In this document: positions 43,772 to 52,077 of the stretch, piece after piece
Layout: the number at the start of each line of letters is the position of its first letter
How positions within the stretch are numbered: the first letter of the stretch is position 1
Source: Alphaproteobacteria bacterium
GTDB lineage: Bacteria; Pseudomonadota; Alphaproteobacteria; Micavibrionales; Micavibrionaceae
DNA length: 64,000 bases
Assembly (NCBI GenBank): GCA_017999645.1
Contig: JAGNLJ010000005.1
Span: forward strand, 84,436 to 148,435
Direction: 5' to 3'
Program-made: the position numbers and the translations under genes
Notes under the pieces: generated by a model
Databases searched by the model: none
What the model was told of the DNA's origin: nothing
Seen by the model: only the letters and a program-made list of their open reading frames with translations

Positions 43772-44449
43772 ATGAAAAAACGCGCCGCCCAGCCTCCCAA
43801 AATCGGTTTCGTCGTCCTGCTGCATGGCATCCTGCGCAGCCGCACCGACATGCTCCCCCTCAGCCATTATCTCGAGGGCAAAGGCTATGATGCGCTGAAC
43901 ATCCTCTACCCCTCGCGCAAAAAAAATCTCGAGGACCTCACCGACTTCGTCGAGGAGAAAATAAAATCCGCAGAAAATTACGACGAAACCAAACCGCTCC
44001 ACTTCGTCACCCATTCCATGGGCGGCCTCATCGCGCGTTATTACATCGCCACGCGCAAACCCGCCAATTTAGGCCGCGTCGTCATGCTCGGCCCGCCCAA
44101 CACGGGCAGCGAATTCGCCGATTTCCTGAAAGAGCATAAGCAATTCGCGCCGATCTTTAAAAAAATCTTCGGCCCCGCCTCCGATCAGCTCGGCACCAAA
44201 TACAAACATCTCGATGGTGAAATCACGTACCCGCTCGGCATCATCGCCGGTAATGTTTCCATCAACCCGCTTGCGCCGTGGATACTTCCCGAAGGAGAGC
44301 ACGATGGAATCGTCCCCGTCGAGCGCACGAAAATCGACGGCATGCGCGATCATCTCGTCGTGCCGTCAACCCATACATTCATGATGTTCAACCCCGCTGT
44401 GATGAAGCAGGTCGCGCATTTCCTGAAAGAAGAAAAATTCGAAAGATAG
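43772..44449 (+). CDS. Alpha/beta-hydrolase (lipase/esterase-like)
   Basis: A 225-residue alpha/beta hydrolase. It has the oxyanion segment VVLLHGILRSRTDM, the nucleophile elbow HFVTHSMGGLIARYYI (Ser near residue 80; the Gly before it is Thr), an acidic residue in GEHDGIVPVERT, and a His in VPSTHTFMMFN. PPNTGSEFADFL resembles PGAP1/lipase-type loops. No signal peptide, so it is probably cytosolic. The substrate cannot be read. Directly downstream lies structured element E, copy 1. Confidence 0.86.
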   Translation: MKKRAAQPPKIGFVVLLHGILRSRTDMLPLSHYLEGKGYDALNILYPSRKKNLEDLTDFVEEKIKSAENYDETKPLHFVTHSMGGLIARYYIATRKPANLGRVVMLGPPNTGSEFADFLKEHKQFAPIFKKIFGPASDQLGTKYKHLDGEITYPLGIIAGNVSINPLAPWILPEGEHDGIVPVERTKIDGMRDHLVVPSTHTFMMFNPAVMKQVAHFLKEEKFER

Positions 44450-44456
44450 GTCGCGT

Positions 44457-44600
44457 TAAGGCGCAGTCTGATTGAAGGATTTTGTGCCGAAAATTGCGGT
44501 TTTCGAGAACCGCATCGCAGAATACATTGTGGTATTTGAGAAGCGGAAGCGCAGAAAACCGCAATTTGCAGGCCAAAAGACGATAATCAGCTACGCCTTA
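44457..44600. repeat. Structured element E, copy 1
   Basis: A 144-base element with nested inverted repeats. The outer arms are 44457-44473 and 44585-44600 (15 of 17 pairs). TTTTG (44480-44484) pairs with CAAAA (44574-44578). A perfect 14-bp stem joins 44491-44504 to 44554-44567. The 49-base loop 44505-44553 carries CCGC/GCGG and AATAC/GTATT pairs. The same layout recurs at 62243-62374. The outer right arm includes the stop codon of the convergent gene at 44598. Confidence 0.85.
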
Positions 44601-44843
44601 GAGGCTTTCGTCGAAATTCTGGCCGGAGCTCAGAGTAACCTCGGTATACCGCGACAGCGACTCACGTACCGACGACGCCGTTTGCTCGGCCTCGCCCAGG
44701 CTGATCGCCTCGGGTGAAAGATTAACCTCGTCTGTCGGGGCGGATGTCTTCACATCGTCCGTGCGGCGATTGCTCGCCTCTGTCACGCGCGTACCGGAAA
44801 TCAGGTTCTGCAGCGAACCAATACCCTTAGGACCTTCAACCAT
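44598..44843 (-). CDS. Small protein of unknown function, faint FlgM-like motif
   Basis: An 81-residue soluble protein, with a disordered-looking first half and a helical second half. The sequence DEVNLSPEAISLGEAEQTAS has the D-x-V-x-L-S-x-x-A spacing seen in FlgM-type anti-sigma-28 proteins, but the rest of FlgM is not recognisable, so I do not assign it. A 22-bp perfect palindrome lies 18 bp before the ATG. Its stop codon lies in the outer arm of element E. Confidence 0.6.
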   Translation of the reverse strand: MVEGPKGIGSLQNLISGTRVTEASNRRTDDVKTSAPTDEVNLSPEAISLGEAEQTASSVRESLSRYTEVTLSSGQNFDESL

Positions 44844-44860
44844 TTTATCCCAACCCTTCT

Positions 44861-44882
44861 TTAAGTATTTGCAAATACTTAA
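44861..44882 (-). promoter_or_regulatory. 22-bp perfect palindrome, candidate operator
   Basis: The sequence from 44861 to 44882 (ttaagtatttg and its exact reverse complement) lies 18 bp upstream of the ATG at 44843 in an AT-rich gap. Its size and position fit a dimeric repressor or activator site for the small gene. Confidence 0.6.
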
Positions 44883-44924
44883 TAATACCCAATACCAATA
44901 TTATCATGGCGTTGGTTAATATGT

Positions 44925-45728
44925 CTATAACCCTGCCGCAACGGCCAGCCTAAACTCCTTAAACGCTGGCGGCAATTGCATTTTACGGCTGTAAACATCA
45001 TACCCGCGCCTGCGAATTTGCCCCATATAAATCCCTGCCAGCCCCTGCGTCGCCCTTAATAAGCGGCTGGCCGGATGGATGCCCGGCACGAACTCCCCGG
45101 CCACGTCCCGCACCACCCCCTTCATCCCCTCGCCCGGCTTCAGGAAGTCGAACAAATTGGTCAGTGTCACATTATGCTTCTGCATTAAATCTTCCGGCAA
45201 ATAACAACGCCGCTGCGAGGCGTGAAACGGTACGGCGCGTAACAATCCCGCCATCGCGTAATTCACCGCCACCGCCGCCACGGGGTCCATGTCCGGTTCA
45301 TCGCCGCAAATCTGCAAGGCTAAACTCATCAAAGGCGTCGTCGTGAAATCCGCATATTTCAGGAAACCTTCCAGCGACGCCGGGCAGATATTCTCCAGAT
45401 CAAACTCCCGCGCATAAACCAGAGTATCGAAATAATCGCGCGCAAGACCATGCGCTTTAATCGCGGGCGCCAGCGCCTTTAAAACTTCATGCTGCGGAAA
45501 TTCACCACCCTCATAGATTTTCCCGATCGCCTCGCGCCACCATTGCAGGCGCGCCAGCCCCAGGCTCGTCTCGCTCACCACCTCGCGCGTCTTGGCAATT
45601 TCATGATTAAACGCGAACAGCGCCCACAGCGTCTCCCGCCGGTCCGCAGGGGCGAACATCGATAGCAAAAAACGATCGGGGTCGTTCTCCCGTACCACCT
45701 GCCCGCAATAAGAAAGCCCTGTCTTCAT
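44925..45728 (-). CDS. Squalene/phytoene synthase-fold protein, NDUFAF6-like
   Basis: A 267-residue protein with the squalene/phytoene synthase fold. The first catalytic Asp-rich motif is replaced (IAKTREVVSETSLGLARLQW), as in mitochondrial NDUFAF6, a complex I assembly factor, rather than in true prenyl synthases. ICGDEPD and YLPEDLMQKHNV follow. The gene is near mth938-like (46427), secF, secD and yajC, an order found in alphaproteobacteria, with sodB interposed on the other strand. A role in respiratory complex I assembly is inference from that homology. Confidence 0.85.
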   Translation of the reverse strand: MKTGLSYCGQVVRENDPDRFLLSMFAPADRRETLWALFAFNHEIAKTREVVSETSLGLARLQWWREAIGKIYEGGEFPQHEVLKALAPAIKAHGLARDYFDTLVYAREFDLENICPASLEGFLKYADFTTTPLMSLALQICGDEPDMDPVAAVAVNYAMAGLLRAVPFHASQRRCYLPEDLMQKHNVTLTNLFDFLKPGEGMKGVVRDVAGEFVPGIHPASRLLRATQGLAGIYMGQIRRRGYDVYSRKMQLPPAFKEFRLAVAAGL

Positions 45729-45809
45729 AAGGTTTTAAACCAGAAATTGCCCTTGAATGGAACCGTAAATGCATTAACTTATGGGGAAGTTTATAAACAG
45801 GAGATTTCC

Positions 45810-46430
45810 ATGCCCTTCGAACTGCCCAAACTCCCCTACGATTACGAATCCCTCGCCCCCTATATGTCGAAGGAAACCCTCGAATTCCACCACGACAAAC
45901 ATCATAAAGCTTACGTCGACAAGGGCAACGAACTCATCCAGGGCACCGGCAAGGAAAACGCCTCGCTGGAAGAAGCCATGGTCTGGGCCCACAAAAACAA
46001 TCCCGGCCTGTTCAATCAACTCGGCCAGCATTACAACCACATCCATTTCTGGCACTGGATGAAAAAAGGCGGCGGCGGCAACAAACTCCCCGGCGCGCTG
46101 GAGAAAAAAATCAAGGAAGACCTCGGCGGCTATGACGCCTTCAAAAAAGATTTTACAGCTGCTGGCGTCACACAATTCGGTTCAGGCTGGGCATGGCTGG
46201 CGCAGGACAATAAATCCGGCAAGCTTGAAATCCTGAAAACGCCGAACGGCGAAAACCCCGTCATCCACGGCAAAACGCCCATCCTCGGCTGCGATGTCTG
46301 GGAACACTCCTATTACATCGACTACCGCAACGCCCGTCCCAAATACATGGAAGCGTTCATCGACAATCTCATCAACTGGGATTACGTGGCGGAGCTGTAC
46401 GAAAAAGGCCCGCTGAAAGTCGCAGCCTAA
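45810..46430 (+). CDS. sodB: Superoxide dismutase (Fe/Mn type)
   Basis: A 206-residue cytosolic superoxide dismutase started at ATG 45810 (MPFELPKLPYDYESLAPYM), preceded by AGGAGA at 7 bases. Metal ligands fit the family: His27 in TLEFHHDKHHKAYV, the His in LGQHYNHIHFWHW, and the Asp/His of CDVWEHSYYIDYRNARP. GSGWAWLAQ and the overall look suggest an iron-type enzyme, though metal use cannot be proved from sequence. Its stop overlaps the convergent Mth938-like gene by 4 bp. Confidence 0.96.
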   Translation: MPFELPKLPYDYESLAPYMSKETLEFHHDKHHKAYVDKGNELIQGTGKENASLEEAMVWAHKNNPGLFNQLGQHYNHIHFWHWMKKGGGGNKLPGALEKKIKEDLGGYDAFKKDFTAAGVTQFGSGWAWLAQDNKSGKLEILKTPNGENPVIHGKTPILGCDVWEHSYYIDYRNARPKYMEAFIDNLINWDYVAELYEKGPLKVAA

Positions 46431-46798
46431 GTTACAGGAATCAGCGCCGCGGCCACCCGGCGCCCTTCGGCCATCAGCAGATTATAGGTCCGGCACGCCG
46501 CGCCGGTATCCATCGGCTCGGGCGATACGCCCCGCTCCTTGAGCGCTTTCTTCAACGCCGGATCTAACAACGTCATATTTCTCCCCATGCCAAGCAACAC
46601 GACATCGAGAACATCCCTGCGCTCAATCAACGTCGAAAAATCCTCGGCACTCAACGGCGCAGAAATTTTCCATTCCAGAACTTCATCAGGAAAAATGATC
46701 ACCGGCCCGGTGTAAATTTTACCGGTCACGGTGAATGTGCCGCCCGCATAACTCTGGATGACCTGCGCCCCCTTGCGTATGAGCGGCGTGACATCCAT
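46427..46798 (-). CDS. Mth938/NDUFAF3-like protein
   Basis: A 123-residue protein of the Mth938 domain family (DUF498). Segments GAQVIQSYAGGTFTVTGKIY, VLLGMGRN and GAACRTYNLLMAEGRRVAAA are diagnostic. The mitochondrial member NDUFAF3 works in complex I assembly. It sits 4 bp after secF and is probably translated from the yajC-secD-secF message, as in other alphaproteobacteria. Confidence 0.92.
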   Translation of the reverse strand: MDVTPLIRKGAQVIQSYAGGTFTVTGKIYTGPVIIFPDEVLEWKISAPLSAEDFSTLIERRDVLDVVLLGMGRNMTLLDPALKKALKERGVSPEPMDTGAACRTYNLLMAEGRRVAAALIPVT

Positions 46799-46802
46799 GG
46801 AA

Positions 46803-47768
46803 TTACGCCGGGTCTTCGGCTGCGGCAGCGCCCGGCTTCTCGGGGTCGGGCCGGAGTTTCAGGTAGTACAGCGACGGCGTCGAAACGAAGTAGGACGAGT
46901 GCGTACCGATACAAATCCCGAAGAACAGCGCCGAAACGAAGCTTCTGATAACCTCGCCGCCGAACAGGTAAAGCGCCAGCAACGCCAGCAAGGTCGAACC
47001 CGACGTCATCAATGTGCGCGGCAGCGTCGAGTTGATCGAGAAATTGATGATCTCTGTCATCGGCATTTTCTTGTATTTCCGCAGCGTCTCCCGCACGCGG
47101 TCGAAAATAATAACGGTCTCGTTGATCGAATAACCCGCCACCAGCAAAATCGCCGCCAGCGTCGACAAATCGAAATGCATCTGCGTCAGCGAAAACAGCC
47201 CGAGAATACCCACCACGTCGTGCAAGAGCGCCAGCATCGATCCCACGCCGTACTGCCAGTTAAACCGGAACCAGATATAGGCCATGATGCCACCCATCGC
47301 GATCAAGACTGCAAAAATTCCCGCGCGCTTCAATTCCTTACCCACCTGCGGCCCGACGAATTCCGTCCGGCGGTAATCTACCTTGCCCTCGAATTCCTTG
47401 TTCAGAGCCGCCTGCACCTTTTCAATCGCACCACGCTGCACGTCGGCTTCCTCCGCGCCCGGTTGCACTTCCTGCTGCGGCATGCGGATCATCAAATTAT
47501 CTGCCGCGCCGAATTCCTGAATCGAAATATCGCCCAGGTGCAATTCCTTCAACACCTCGCGCAGGTGCGGCAGATCAGGTGCCGTTTCGGTCTTGATCTC
47601 GATAATAGTGCCGCCGACAAAATCGATCCCGAAATTCAGGCCCTTCGTGGTCAGCATCAATGTCGAGCCGCCGAGAATAATGATACTCGCCAGCATCGCG
47701 TAAAATCTGTGCCCGAAGAAATCGATCTTCGTGTTCGGCGGGATGAGTTCAAGCAATTTGATAATCAT
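46803..47768 (-). CDS. secF: Protein translocase subunit SecF
   Basis: SecF pairs with SecD to use the proton motive force in protein export. The 321-residue membrane protein has one N-terminal helix, a periplasmic domain, and five C-terminal helices. The GLNFGIDFVGGTIIEI motif follows the first helix and YSINETVIIFDRVRE is the conserved D4 motif near the last helices. It starts 13 bp after the secD stop. Confidence 0.97.
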   Translation of the reverse strand: MIIKLLELIPPNTKIDFFGHRFYAMLASIIILGGSTLMLTTKGLNFGIDFVGGTIIEIKTETAPDLPHLREVLKELHLGDISIQEFGAADNLMIRMPQQEVQPGAEEADVQRGAIEKVQAALNKEFEGKVDYRRTEFVGPQVGKELKRAGIFAVLIAMGGIMAYIWFRFNWQYGVGSMLALLHDVVGILGLFSLTQMHFDLSTLAAILLVAGYSINETVIIFDRVRETLRKYKKMPMTEIINFSINSTLPRTLMTSGSTLLALLALYLFGGEVIRSFVSALFFGICIGTHSSYFVSTPSLYYLKLRPDPEKPGAAAAEDPA

Positions 47769-47781
47769 GTCAGTGTCTCTC

Positions 47782-49329
47782 TTAAACCGCTATCGCCTTC
47801 GGCCGCTTCCATTTCAGCCATGTCAGCACAATCAGGCGCGTAAAGCTCAGCGCGCAGAAATAAGACGTCGCCACACCGATACACATCGTCACGGCGAAGC
47901 CCTTGATCGGCCCCGTCCCGAACGAGAACAAAATCAACGCCGCAATCAGCGCCGTCAGGTTCGAGTCCGTGATCGTCGTGCGCGCGCGGTTATAACCCGT
48001 ATCAATCGCCGACAGAATGCTCCTGCCTGCCCGCAACTCTTCCTTGATGCGCTCAAAGATCAGAACGTTACCGTCAATCGCTAGACCCATGGTCAGCACG
48101 ATCCCCGCAATCCCCGGGAGCGTCAGCGTCGCCTGCAGCATCGACATTACCGCGAGAATAAGCAGCATATTGATAATGATACCTATCGACGCAAACACGC
48201 CGAACAATCCGTAAACCAGGCACGCCATAGCGATAACGAGCATCAGGCCAACGAGACACGCCTTGCGTCCTGACTTCACCGAGTCAGATCCCAGCGTCGG
48301 ACCCACCGTGCGTTCCTCGATCACCTTCATCGGCGCAGGCAGCGCACCCGCGCGTAATAACAAGGCTAAATCATTCGCCGTCTTCACGGTAAACCCGCCT
48401 GAAATCTGCCCCTGCCCGCCGCAAATCGGCTCCTGAATGACGGGTGCGCTCAGCACCTCGTTATCCAGAACAATCGCGAACGGCTTCTGCACGTTCTGGC
48501 GCGTCACATCACAAAATCTCCGCGCGCCCGTATTATTAAGCCTGAACGAAATCACCGAACGCCCGTTCTGGTCGAAACTCGGTTGCGCCGTCTCCAGCAT
48601 ATCGCCCGTAATCATCGGGCGGCGTGCTACAGCTAAGCGCCGCGCAGGCTCTTCCGCGAACGGCAGGCTTCTCGTGCCGCCGCCCGCATCTGCACTTTCC
48701 GGCACCAGGTGAAAACCCAGCTTCGCCGTCGTGCCGATAATCGCTTTCAGTTGTTCGGCGTTGGCACCCGGCGCTTGAATCAATAAACGGTTCTCGCCCT
48801 GACGTGCAATCAAAGGCTCGGTCGTGCCCAGTTCGTCAATCCTGCGGCGCACAATTTCAATGCTCTGCGAAATCGTCTGGTCGTAAACGCTCTTGAGCGA
48901 AACCTCGTTCATATTGGCTTCAATCGTCGCGCCGTTCGTCTGGATATCTAAATTCGGGTCTAACTTGCGCAGAATCTTCCGCACCGCTTCCGCATCGCTT
49001 TCATTGCGCAGCGTCACGCGTGCGCCCTTCGCCGCCGATCCGATCGAGCTGTAACCGATTTTCGCCTCGCGCAGTTCCGTGCGCAGATCCTGTACCATCA
49101 AATCGCCGCGCTCGCGGAATACGCCGTCGACATCGACCTCATATAAAAGGTGCGCGCCGCCGCGTAAATCGAGGCCAAGGTTAACCGTCTTCCCCGGCAT
49201 CCATGACGGCACATTGGCGTGCAGCCAGGTGCGAAGCTCCGGGCCCGCCATGTTCGGCAGGCTGTAAAGAATACCCATCAGGGCAACGGCAAGGATAAGA
49301 ACGGCTTTCCAGCGTGGAATAGTCAGCAT
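47782..49329 (-). CDS. secD: Protein translocase subunit SecD
   Basis: A 515-residue RND-fold membrane protein with six helices and a large P1 domain. GLDLRGGAHLLYEVDVDG and FAIVLDNEVLSAPVIQEPI are SecD signatures, and the conserved C-terminal GLAIDGNVLIFERIKEELR (with the functional Asp) is present. It follows yajC by 6 bp and is followed by secF, forming the classic export operon. Confidence 0.97.
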   Translation of the reverse strand: MLTIPRWKAVLILAVALMGILYSLPNMAGPELRTWLHANVPSWMPGKTVNLGLDLRGGAHLLYEVDVDGVFRERGDLMVQDLRTELREAKIGYSSIGSAAKGARVTLRNESDAEAVRKILRKLDPNLDIQTNGATIEANMNEVSLKSVYDQTISQSIEIVRRRIDELGTTEPLIARQGENRLLIQAPGANAEQLKAIIGTTAKLGFHLVPESADAGGGTRSLPFAEEPARRLAVARRPMITGDMLETAQPSFDQNGRSVISFRLNNTGARRFCDVTRQNVQKPFAIVLDNEVLSAPVIQEPICGGQGQISGGFTVKTANDLALLLRAGALPAPMKVIEERTVGPTLGSDSVKSGRKACLVGLMLVIAMACLVYGLFGVFASIGIIINMLLILAVMSMLQATLTLPGIAGIVLTMGLAIDGNVLIFERIKEELRAGRSILSAIDTGYNRARTTITDSNLTALIAALILFSFGTGPIKGFAVTMCIGVATSYFCALSFTRLIVLTWLKWKRPKAIAV

Positions 49330-49335
49330 AGTAAA

Positions 49336-49722
49336 TTACGCCTTCACCTTCTGATCGTTGGCCGGCTTGGACTTAAGAGCAACTCTCTGGCCCTGCAGAG
49401 ACGAACGGAGCGCCGTGACTTTTACACCATTACCGAGATCGACAAGAACTTCTTGATCGTCGATAACTTTATCAATCGTGCCGACGAACCCGCCGCCGGT
49501 GACGATCTTGTCGCCTTTCTTGAGCTGCGACAGCATCGATGTATGCTCCTTGAAGCGGCGCTGCTGCGGCATGATCAGCAGCACATAAAACATCACCACC
49601 AGCAGAAGAATAAGCCCCATATTCCAGATGAAGGCCTCCATCGCCGACGGCGCATCAGGCGTCATCGCCGTGGCTTCAACGGCTGTATCGAGAGCGGCGG
49701 CATAGGCTTTTGAAATCAGCAT
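49336..49722 (-). CDS. yajC: Preprotein translocase subunit YajC
   Basis: A 128-residue protein with one membrane helix (WNMGLILLLVVMFYVLLIMP) followed by QQRRFKEH, then a soluble domain with LKKGDKIVTGGGFVGTIDKV. The N-terminal ~30 residues before the helix are Ala-rich and longer than in E. coli. It is the first gene of yajC-secD-secF. It modulates SecDF activity; its own loss is usually tolerated. Confidence 0.95.
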   Translation of the reverse strand: MLISKAYAAALDTAVEATAMTPDAPSAMEAFIWNMGLILLLVVMFYVLLIMPQQRRFKEHTSMLSQLKKGDKIVTGGGFVGTIDKVIDDQEVLVDLGNGVKVTALRSSLQGQRVALKSKPANDQKVKA

Positions 49723-49807
49723 AACCCGGTTTCCTTTACGAAATAATCAAAGTCCCGGGGAACTATAAACACTTGGCCTCCAAAAACAAGGCCCGAAAAC
49801 CCCTGGC

Positions 49808-49837
49808 GTCATTGCGAGCCGAAGGCGAAGCAATCCA
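49808..49837. repeat. Palindromic repeat, family P, copy 3 (left half only)
   Basis: gtcattgcgag (49808-49818) and gaagcaatcca (49827-49837) match the left side of copies 1 and 2, but the right arms are absent. It lies in the gap between the DUF3592-like gene and yajC, and looks like a truncated copy. Confidence 0.85.
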
Positions 49838-49851
49838 GCTTTTTCAGGTAT

Positions 49852-50301
49852 TTAGTAGTTACGCCGCACGAGTTTAAGCAGAACCCACCCGCCAACCATG
49901 ACGACAGCCATAATCGCCGCAAACGAGACCTGCACCCCGAGCCATTCCCGGCTGAACTCTACAGCCAGCGCGCCGAGCAGCGGCATAAGCAACAGCACCC
50001 CTGCGATAAGATAAAGCTGCCCGTGCACCCGCACCTGCGTCGCCATGCCTTCACGGTAGCTGACATTGAAAATCTCGCCGGGCTGCACATTGGCGAGAAA
50101 AAATCCGATATTGGTCACGCGCTCGGCGCGCTGCATCACTTTTTTCCCATCCGGCATCTCGAACGAAACCACCGGCTTGCCGTTCTCAAAACGCTCAACT
50201 GTGCCCGCCGCGATCGTACCGGTGAAATGCCACAGGCAGAAATCAAACAGCAACCACGCCCCCGCCAGAGCGCATATCGCAGTAAGAGCGATCAAAATCA
50301 T
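49852..50301 (-). CDS. DUF3592-like membrane protein
   Basis: A 149-residue protein with one N-terminal helix (ILIALTAICALAGAWLLFDF), a beta-rich soluble stretch (GTVERFENGKPVVSFEMPDG with VSYREGMATQVRVHGQL), and two C-terminal helices (LYLIAGVLLLMPLLGALAV and FAAIMAVVMVGGWVLLKL). This layout fits the DUF3592 family, of unknown function. The gene directly follows the M23 lipoprotein gene on the same strand with a 1-bp gap, so the pair may be co-transcribed. Confidence 0.78.
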   Translation of the reverse strand: MILIALTAICALAGAWLLFDFCLWHFTGTIAAGTVERFENGKPVVSFEMPDGKKVMQRAERVTNIGFFLANVQPGEIFNVSYREGMATQVRVHGQLYLIAGVLLLMPLLGALAVEFSREWLGVQVSFAAIMAVVMVGGWVLLKLVRRNY

Positions 50302-50302
50302 A

Positions 50303-51304
50303 TCAGCTCTCCAGATATAATTTTGGGTTCAGCGCCTCGGTCCCGCGCCGCACTTCGAAATGCAATTGCGGCCTGTCGACCGAACCGGAACTTCCAACTG
50401 TTCCGATGGTCTGCCCGCGCTTCACCGTCTGCCCGCGCTTGATCTGCAGATTGTCCATATGCGCATACGCCGTCATCCATCTGTCCTGGTGCCGGATAAT
50501 CACGAGATTACCTGAAGCCTTCAGCTCGTTCCCCGCATAAACCACCACGCCGTTTTCCGCCGCGCGCACTGGCGTTCCTGCAGGTGCCGCGATATTGATC
50601 CCGTCATTATGCAGCCCGTCTTTTTTCGGACCGTAGTTCGAAAGAATTTTTCCCTCTACGGGACTCAGGAAACGACTTGAAGAACGCTTCGGAACCTGCG
50701 CCGTGATCGGCGTTTTCTTGACGGGCGCTTCCGGCGCTTTTGCAATCGTGATTTTTGTCGGCGGCACAACAGCGGGCGCAGGCAATGCCTCGCGCTTCAC
50801 CGGCGCCGGGTTGATATAAGGCGCATTAGGCTGCGGCGGAACGGTGCGCGTCGGCAAGGGCGCGGTCGCCGCCGTCTGCACCGGCACGGTTTCGCGCGTT
50901 AATGTCGGCAGGCGTATCACCTGCCCGGCCTTCAGCTTATAGGGCGGCGCAATCCGGTTCAGCCGCGCAATTTCCGACGTATCGACGACGAACAAACGCG
51001 AAACCGTATATAGGCTGTCGCCTTCCCGCGCGCGGTATTCGCGCGGCGGCGGCAGGCGCAATCTCTGCCCGGGTTTTAAATCAAATGGCTCCGATAAACT
51101 GTTCGCGGCGGCGACATCGCGCATCGCCAGCTGGTAACGCTGCGCCACGTCCCACAATGTCTCCGCACCGACGACCGTATGAACGCCCGCACTGCCCTCG
51201 CCCTGCGTCGATCCATACAAAGTCACGGGCGCAGGCGCCTGGAACTTGTTACAGGCACCAACCCCAAGCGTGAAAATAATCATTAACGGGAGCAGTCGAT
51301 TCAT
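50303..51304 (-). CDS. NlpD-like lipoprotein: two LysM domains plus M23 domain
   Basis: A 333-residue lipoprotein (lipobox LGVGAC, Cys18) with two LysM peptidoglycan-binding domains (residues ~42-86 and ~90-135), a Pro/Thr-rich linker, and a C-terminal M23 peptidase domain (from ~residue 212). HNDGINIAAPAGTPVRAAEN carries His but Asn replaces the usual Asp of the H-x-G-x-D metal motif; YAHM and LHFEVR are kept. It likely acts as a murein hydrolase activator in cell division rather than a full enzyme, by analogy with NlpD. The gene precedes pcm in the opposite reading order as in nlpD loci. Confidence 0.88.
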   Translation of the reverse strand: MNRLLPLMIIFTLGVGACNKFQAPAPVTLYGSTQGEGSAGVHTVVGAETLWDVAQRYQLAMRDVAAANSLSEPFDLKPGQRLRLPPPREYRAREGDSLYTVSRLFVVDTSEIARLNRIAPPYKLKAGQVIRLPTLTRETVPVQTAATAPLPTRTVPPQPNAPYINPAPVKREALPAPAVVPPTKITIAKAPEAPVKKTPITAQVPKRSSSRFLSPVEGKILSNYGPKKDGLHNDGINIAAPAGTPVRAAENGVVVYAGNELKASGNLVIIRHQDRWMTAYAHMDNLQIKRGQTVKRGQTIGTVGSSGSVDRPQLHFEVRRGTEALNPKLYLES

Positions 51305-51366
51305 CGACTCAACTATACACCGCCCCGAACTTCTTGAAAATTGAAGGATTTTAAGCCTGAAAATAC

Positions 51367-52041
51367 TTAAGCGGCGTCTACATCGCTCGCGATATCGGGT
51401 AATAATGGCACGAATCGCACGTCCATAAGATCCCTGGTGCTGAAACTGCCATCCGCCTCTTTTTTATAGGACCTGAGCACCTGGTTGCCGTTCTCGCCGA
51501 CCGGGATCACCATCATCCCGCCCTCGCGCACCTGGTCGAGCAACTTCTTCGGCGCTTCACCCCGCGCCGCCGCCGTCACAATAATTTTATCGAAAGGTGC
51601 CTGGTCGACATTATTGATCTTCGGCCAGCCCTGCATCCCGTCCGCCGCAATCGCGGTGATGTTCCGCAGCTTCAGCTCCTCGAAACGCTTCTCAGCGTCC
51701 TTCAACAGAGGCTTATGCCGCTCAATCGTATAAACCCGGCGGCACAGTTTCGACAAAATCGCCGTCTGGTATCCGCATCCCGTGCCGATCTCCAGAACCT
51801 TGTCGCGGTCCGTCAGTTTCAGCGCCGCCGTCATCGCCGCCACGACAAAAGGCTGGCTGATCGTCTGCCCGCGGCCAATGGGGAGCGCAATATCCTCCCA
51901 CGCCTGGTGCCTCACGCTCTCCGGCACGAATTTCTCGCGCGGCACCTTCTCCATCGCGCCAAGCACATTCATATCCGTGATCCCCATCTTCCTCAGATGC
52001 ATGATCAGCCGCACGCGCTTGTTCATATCCTGTGTGTTCAT
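51367..52041 (-). CDS. pcm: Protein-L-isoaspartate O-methyltransferase
   Basis: Pcm repairs isoaspartyl residues in aged proteins using SAM. The 224-residue protein has RGQTISQPFVVAAMTAAL, the SAM motif VLEIGTGCGYQTAILSKL, YTIERHKPLLKDAEKRF, and FDKIIVTAAA, all diagnostic. It lies upstream of the NlpD-like gene on the same strand, the pcm-nlpD neighbourhood common in proteobacteria. A Q-type palindrome separates it from serS, whose coding strand is the same. Confidence 0.95.
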   Translation of the reverse strand: MNTQDMNKRVRLIMHLRKMGITDMNVLGAMEKVPREKFVPESVRHQAWEDIALPIGRGQTISQPFVVAAMTAALKLTDRDKVLEIGTGCGYQTAILSKLCRRVYTIERHKPLLKDAEKRFEELKLRNITAIAADGMQGWPKINNVDQAPFDKIIVTAAARGEAPKKLLDQVREGGMMVIPVGENGNQVLRSYKKEADGSFSTRDLMDVRFVPLLPDIASDVDAA

Positions 52042-52053
52042 ACCACTCCGTAA

Positions 52054-52071
52054 CCCCGGCGAAAGCCGGGG
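52054..52071. repeat. Q-type palindrome between serS and pcm
   Basis: CCCCGGC (52054-52060), gaaa, GCCGGGG (52065-52071). It lies in the 36-bp gap between serS and pcm. Confidence 0.8.
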
Positions 52072-52077
52072 CCCATT

